36,529 bases of DNA from an uncultured Muriicola sp. (GTDB lineage: Bacteria; Bacteroidota; Bacteroidia; Flavobacteriales; Flavobacteriaceae), in NCBI GenBank assembly GCA_945786965.1, contig CALZFZ010000108.1, positions 1 to 36,529 of the forward strand. Reading direction: 5' to 3'. The position numbers and the translations under genes are program-made. Below are positions 31,322 to 36,529 of the stretch, piece by piece (the stretch's first letter is position 1; every line of letters begins with the position of its first letter). The notes under the pieces are model-generated. The model did not search any database. It saw nothing but the letters and a program-made list of their open reading frames with translations, and was not told the origin of the DNA.

Positions 31322-32248
31322 TTACACTTGCAGCAAACCATTTACTTTCCTAACCCCATCCGCACTTTCCTGCATTTTTTCCTTTTCGGCCTTGTCCAAA
31401 TCGATCTTTACGATCTCTTCAATTCCGTTCTTTCCTAAAATAACAGGAACCCCGATACAAATATCCTTTAGGTTATACTCTCCTTCCAACATGATTGAAC
31501 AAGGAAATAATTTTTTCTGATCGCAGGCGATGGCCTGCACCAAACTTGAAACGGCAGCTCCGGGTGCATACCAGGCGCTTGTTCCCAAAAGCTTGGTAAG
31601 TGTGGCACCCCCAACCTTAGTATCTTCGGTAACCTGAGCCAGGCGTTTGGGCGATAAAAATTCGGAGACTTTTATGCTATTTCTGGTGGCGTGCCTTGCC
31701 AAAGGAACCATCCCCGTATCTGAATGGCCACCTATAACCATACCATCTACATCGGAAATTGGAGCTCCAAGAGCTTCGGCCAAACGATATTTGAAGCGCG
31801 CGCTATCCAAAGCCCCGCCCATACCAATAATTCTGTGTTTTGGAAGGTTAGTAATTTTATGAACCAAATAAGTCATGGTATCCATAGGATTGCTCACGAC
31901 GATTAAAATTACGTTTGGAGAATGCTTTATCAAACTTGTGGCGACCGTTTTAACGATCCCTGCATTGATCCCGATAAGCTCTTCCCGGGTCATACCCGGT
32001 TTTCTAGGGATACCCGATGTAATTACCGCGATATGGCTATTGGCCGTTTTGCCATAATCGCCTGTAGTACCCGTGATCTTAGTGTCAAAACCATTGAGGG
32101 AAGCTGTCTGCATAAGGTCCATAGCCTTGCCTTCTGCGTATCCTTCTTTAATATCCAATAATACCACTTCCGAGGCAAAATTCTTGATGGCAATGTATTC
32201 GGCACAACTTGCACCTACCGCTCCGGCTCCCACTATTGTAATTTTCAT
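31322..32248 (-). CDS. mdh: Malate dehydrogenase (lactate-dehydrogenase-like type)
   Basis: Mdh interconverts malate and oxaloacetate in the TCA cycle. The 308-residue protein has the nucleotide-binding GAGAVG (7-12) with Asp32 for NAD preference, the substrate Arg residues 82 and 88 in PRKPGMTREEL, Asn120 in VVSNPMD, Arg151 and the catalytic His175 in GGHSDTGMVP. Arg82 indicates malate rather than lactate as substrate. The length and motifs fit the tetrameric, LDH-like MDH group of Bacteroidota. It is monocistronic, with its own terminator, upstream of secDF on the same strand. Confidence 0.95.
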   Translation of the reverse strand: MKITIVGAGAVGASCAEYIAIKNFASEVVLLDIKEGYAEGKAMDLMQTASLNGFDTKITGTTGDYGKTANSHIAVITSGIPRKPGMTREELIGINAGIVKTVATSLIKHSPNVILIVVSNPMDTMTYLVHKITNLPKHRIIGMGGALDSARFKYRLAEALGAPISDVDGMVIGGHSDTGMVPLARHATRNSIKVSEFLSPKRLAQVTEDTKVGGATLTKLLGTSAWYAPGAAVSSLVQAIACDQKKLFPCSIMLEGEYNLKDICIGVPVILGKNGIEEIVKIDLDKAEKEKMQESADGVRKVNGLLQV

Positions 32249-32557
32249 ATTATTATTTTTTTAAATTTTTAGCAATATTTACGATCTTTTTCCAGGTGTT
32301 TTTTAGGTTCTGTCGACCCCCGTAAAAGAGAGCCAAAAATAGGAAATTTTAACATAATTAAGGGCCATCAGAAAGCGAAACTTTTTAAAATTTCCATTTT
32401 ATTACTTCATAAAATTCAGAGTCTTTTTTTACCAAAGAATAACGGTTTATCGAATAAATCACTATTTAGGATGCCGTTCGTCGATAATTGGCAATAGATA
32501 GAGAGAAAGATTCGTTAGAAAATCCTATAGATCCCCAAATCTAAAAAAACCTACATT
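32249..32557. other. Divergent intergenic region between mdh and a small lipoprotein gene
   Basis: About 310 bp, A/T-rich, without a gene that I can support. It holds a possible mdh -7 element (32334-32341). On the + strand TACATTTTG (32552-32560) is one base too long for TAnnTTTG and includes the TTG start codon. Confidence 0.6.
32334..32341 (-). promoter_or_regulatory. Possible -7 element of mdh (TATTTTTG)
   Basis: A perfect TAnnTTTG match on the - strand, but 85 nt from the mdh ATG and without a TTG 19-21 nt upstream. Confidence 0.3.
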
Positions 32558-32929
32558 TTGAAAAAGCTATTCTCCCTATTGGCTATCGTATCGATTATTT
32601 CGGCAAGTAATTGTTCCAGAGTTCCTGAAAATAATGACCCTATTATTGGGATCTGGGCCAAAGTAGAAGTATCGAACACTTCAGAAACAGAGAGGCGAAC
32701 AAACCGCCAGGAATGGATTTTCAATGATGCCTACCTGGGCAGGTTTCATAGTTATAATGGAAATTCCCTGGAATTAAAAACCGATTTTGGCTGGCAGGAG
32801 GAAAATGGTATTTATACCATATCCTATCCCGGAACTGATATGCCTGTTGATCAGGTTAGTATGAAGAAATCTGAGACTGGAACTATTCTTGAAGATTCTC
32901 AAGGTAATATTCTAGCTCATCGCAAGTAG
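32558..32929 (+). CDS. Small putative lipoprotein, lipocalin-like (TTG start)
   Basis: This 123-residue protein has a TTG start giving MKKLFSLLAIVSIISASNC as signal; no ATG is available in frame. Cys19 would be the lipid site, but the residue before it is Asn, which is unusual for a lipobox. The body begins with PIIGIWAKVEVSNTSETERR and contains RQEWIFNDAYLGRFHSYNG, YTISYPGTDMP and IGIW-type features of small lipocalin-like proteins (G-x-W at the start, an alternating strand pattern). It is a lone gene, followed by a terminator at 32959. Function unknown. Confidence 0.65.
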   Translation: MKKLFSLLAIVSIISASNCSRVPENNDPIIGIWAKVEVSNTSETERRTNRQEWIFNDAYLGRFHSYNGNSLELKTDFGWQEENGIYTISYPGTDMPVDQVSMKKSETGTILEDSQGNILAHRK

Positions 32930-32958
32930 TTTTCCCCTGACTTTTTCTATATAAATGC

Positions 32959-32988
32959 AAAACAGCCTTCCGTTCGGAAGGCTGTTTT
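32959..32988. terminator. Bidirectional intrinsic terminator
   Basis: A 13-bp perfect stem AAAACAGCCTTCC / GGAAGGCTGTTTT with a GTTC loop, followed by T on the + strand and preceded by A. It lies between the small lipoprotein gene and the convergent outer-membrane protein gene. Confidence 0.87.
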
Positions 32989-33016
32989 TATTATGGTTGG
33001 TTTGTTAGTCAGTATT

Positions 33017-34030
33017 CTATCGGAAACCAAAACTTAGTCCCACGGACAGATTATTAAACGCCGCAAGGGTATAATCTGCATGGAGGCGGAAAAATCCTAA
33101 CTTAAATTTTGTGCCCACATTAGCTGTAACTCCGCTCGCATCTTTATTTAGTGTGAAGGGATCCGTATATGTTTGTTGAAATGGGCCCGACTGCACTGCA
33201 TAGGTACCCAATACGGCAGTCTCAGATTTCCCTGTCATATACCCTAAACTTCCATAAAAGTTAATAATAGGCAGCTTAGTTGATACCACGGCCTGGAATA
33301 CCCAGGTATTGATCTTGGCATCTACTCTTTGATCGGAACCTGCGATGATATTAGTATCTGTAAAATCATAGGTCCCATTGATATGTGTATATCCAATAAC
33401 CCCTGAAATGGCAATGGGCAAGATCTTGTCGGCAGGCAAATGCTTAGTAAATTCGTGTTGGACGCCAATACCGTACAATCCGATCGAAACTTCGTCCGTA
33501 TTGATTTTTGGCAAGAATCTGGCCTTTAGTTCGGTCCCTTTTATAAGGCCTACACTTCCCTGGATATATCCCGATGGGATAAAATTAATATTTTCTGCTG
33601 CCAGGCCGGTAGGCAGATCAAATTCTTCCCTGGAAGTTACTCCGGGGGCTATTTCGGCCTCTACATACACCCTTATACCTTCTATATCTCCAAGGGCCGT
33701 AGATACGGTTTTGGAAGTGCTACCATCAACAAACTGTAAGTTTTCATAGTCGGCCGTATTCAAAACAAAGGTCTTTTTGTCTTCTTTATTCTTAAAGCCG
33801 GTAATGTTCCCTATAATCGACACCTCAAAGCCTCCCAGGGGTTTAGCATCCCCAGTATTGAACCAAGAGCCCGAAATACTGTAAATGGCACCTTCAGATA
33901 CCGGAGCGAGATAGTCGTTCATAAAGGTTTCTGCATCGTCCACACCTGCCGCAAAAAGTTCATTGGCATTGGATTGTGCCTGAGCGGTTAGGACACAAAA
34001 TCCCATAATAGCATAAAATAGATTTTTCAT
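33017..34030 (-). CDS. DUF6588-like outer-membrane protein
   Basis: This 337-residue protein has a signal peptide (1-18, MKNLFYAIMGFCVLTAQA). The region MNDYLAPVSEGAIYSISGSWFNTGDAKPLGGFEVSI (about 38-72) resembles the start of DUF6588 proteins of Bacteroidota. The rest alternates beta strands and turns and ends in SVGLSFGFR, so it is likely an outer-membrane barrel, although the last residue is Arg rather than the usual aromatic. No substrate or partner is known. The ATG is only 24 bp from the terminator of gyrB, so either it has a promoter overlapping that hairpin or it depends on read-through. Confidence 0.75.
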   Translation of the reverse strand: MKNLFYAIMGFCVLTAQAQSNANELFAAGVDDAETFMNDYLAPVSEGAIYSISGSWFNTGDAKPLGGFEVSIIGNITGFKNKEDKKTFVLNTADYENLQFVDGSTSKTVSTALGDIEGIRVYVEAEIAPGVTSREEFDLPTGLAAENINFIPSGYIQGSVGLIKGTELKARFLPKINTDEVSIGLYGIGVQHEFTKHLPADKILPIAISGVIGYTHINGTYDFTDTNIIAGSDQRVDAKINTWVFQAVVSTKLPIINFYGSLGYMTGKSETAVLGTYAVQSGPFQQTYTDPFTLNKDASGVTANVGTKFKLGFFRLHADYTLAAFNNLSVGLSFGFR

Positions 34031-34054
34031 ATCGTTTAATTTTGCCTAAAACTA

Positions 34055-34083
34055 AAAAACTCGCACGGTTGGTGCGAGTTTTT
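34055..34083 (-). terminator. Intrinsic terminator of gyrB
   Basis: A perfect 12-bp stem AAAAACTCGCAC / GTGCGAGTTTTT with a five-base loop (GGTTG). On the - strand the T-run closes the hairpin. It starts 20 bp after the gyrB stop and ends 24 bp before the next gene. Confidence 0.87.
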
Positions 34084-34102
34084 GTTGTGTAAGTACTGTT
34101 TT

Positions 34103-36375
<2,273 letters not shown>

Positions 36376-36529
36376 ATGGGCGATTCCAGGGGTGTATCCT
36401 TAAAACTCATGTCGCATATCCAGAAAGTAGTCGATGTTCAAAGCAGAATAATCTACTTTCTACTGTGCGTTATTCTGTCTTTTGGACTAACTTATTTAAT
36501 GAATGAACCTGAATTAGACAAGGCACAAA
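36376..36529 (+). CDS. Membrane protein of unknown family, N-terminal part (cut by window end)
   Basis: An open frame starts at ATG 36376 and runs off the window after 51 codons. The visible part is MGDSRGVSLKLMSHIQKVVD, then a hydrophobic helix at about residues 26-42 (IYFLLCVILSFGLTYLM) and an acidic start of the next segment (NEPELDKAQ). A cytoplasmic N-terminus with one membrane anchor is likely. I do not recognise the family. It is divergent from gyrB across a 330-bp gap. Confidence 0.5.
   Translation, partial: MGDSRGVSLKLMSHIQKVVDVQSRIIYFLLCVILSFGLTYLMNEPELDKAQ

Overview
The window looks like a chromosomal segment of a marine-type member of the Flavobacteriaceae (Bacteroidota). The signs are: several matches to the Bacteroidota promoter consensus TTG-N19/21-TAnnTTTG, few strong Shine-Dalgarno sites, two proteins with type IX secretion type-B C-terminal domains, fused SecDF, a Rho with a long basic insertion, and several lipoproteins with acidic residues just after the lipid-anchored Cys. 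I see no insertion sequence, prophage or CRISPR array.

Layout. 1-8.2 kb is mostly housekeeping: the end of a DUF3667-like membrane protein, an ABC exporter overlapping truA, a YfcE-type phosphodiesterase, a DUF4293 membrane protein divergent from rho, rpsT, two identical tRNA-Glu genes and an archaeal/eukaryotic-type proS. 8.2-14.6 kb is envelope: a Gly/Trp/Tyr- then Arg/Ser-rich lipoprotein, an OmpP1/FadL-like barrel, and two tandem type-B T9SS cargo paralogues. 14.7-18.7 kb runs folE-cysS-yidD and lgt-DUF192 on the + strand.

18.7-25.6 kb is the accessory core. Three lipoproteins lie on the - strand, divergent from an ECF sigma factor, a FecR-type anti-sigma factor and a TonB-dependent receptor with an STN-like domain. 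This is the architecture of a trans-envelope signalling system. Two lipoprotein transcription units share an almost identical, identically spaced 34-nt upstream element (27 of 34 positions). The second and third lipoproteins share a lipocalin-like domain, which in the third is fused to four acidic repeats. My best candidate for an undescribed system is a sigma/anti-sigma/receptor relay controlling a small surface-lipoprotein regulon.

25.6-28.1 kb holds a double ABC ATPase whose first half has no P-loop, and two tandem paralogous small proteins that may have a SpoIIAA/STAS-like fold. 28.1-36.5 kb returns to conserved genes: secDF, mdh, a small lipoprotein with a TTG start, a DUF6588-like outer-membrane protein, gyrB, and the start of a membrane protein cut by the window end.

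All family names come from reading motifs by eye. No database search was run, and start codons were chosen from signal peptides, promoter positions and family N-termini.
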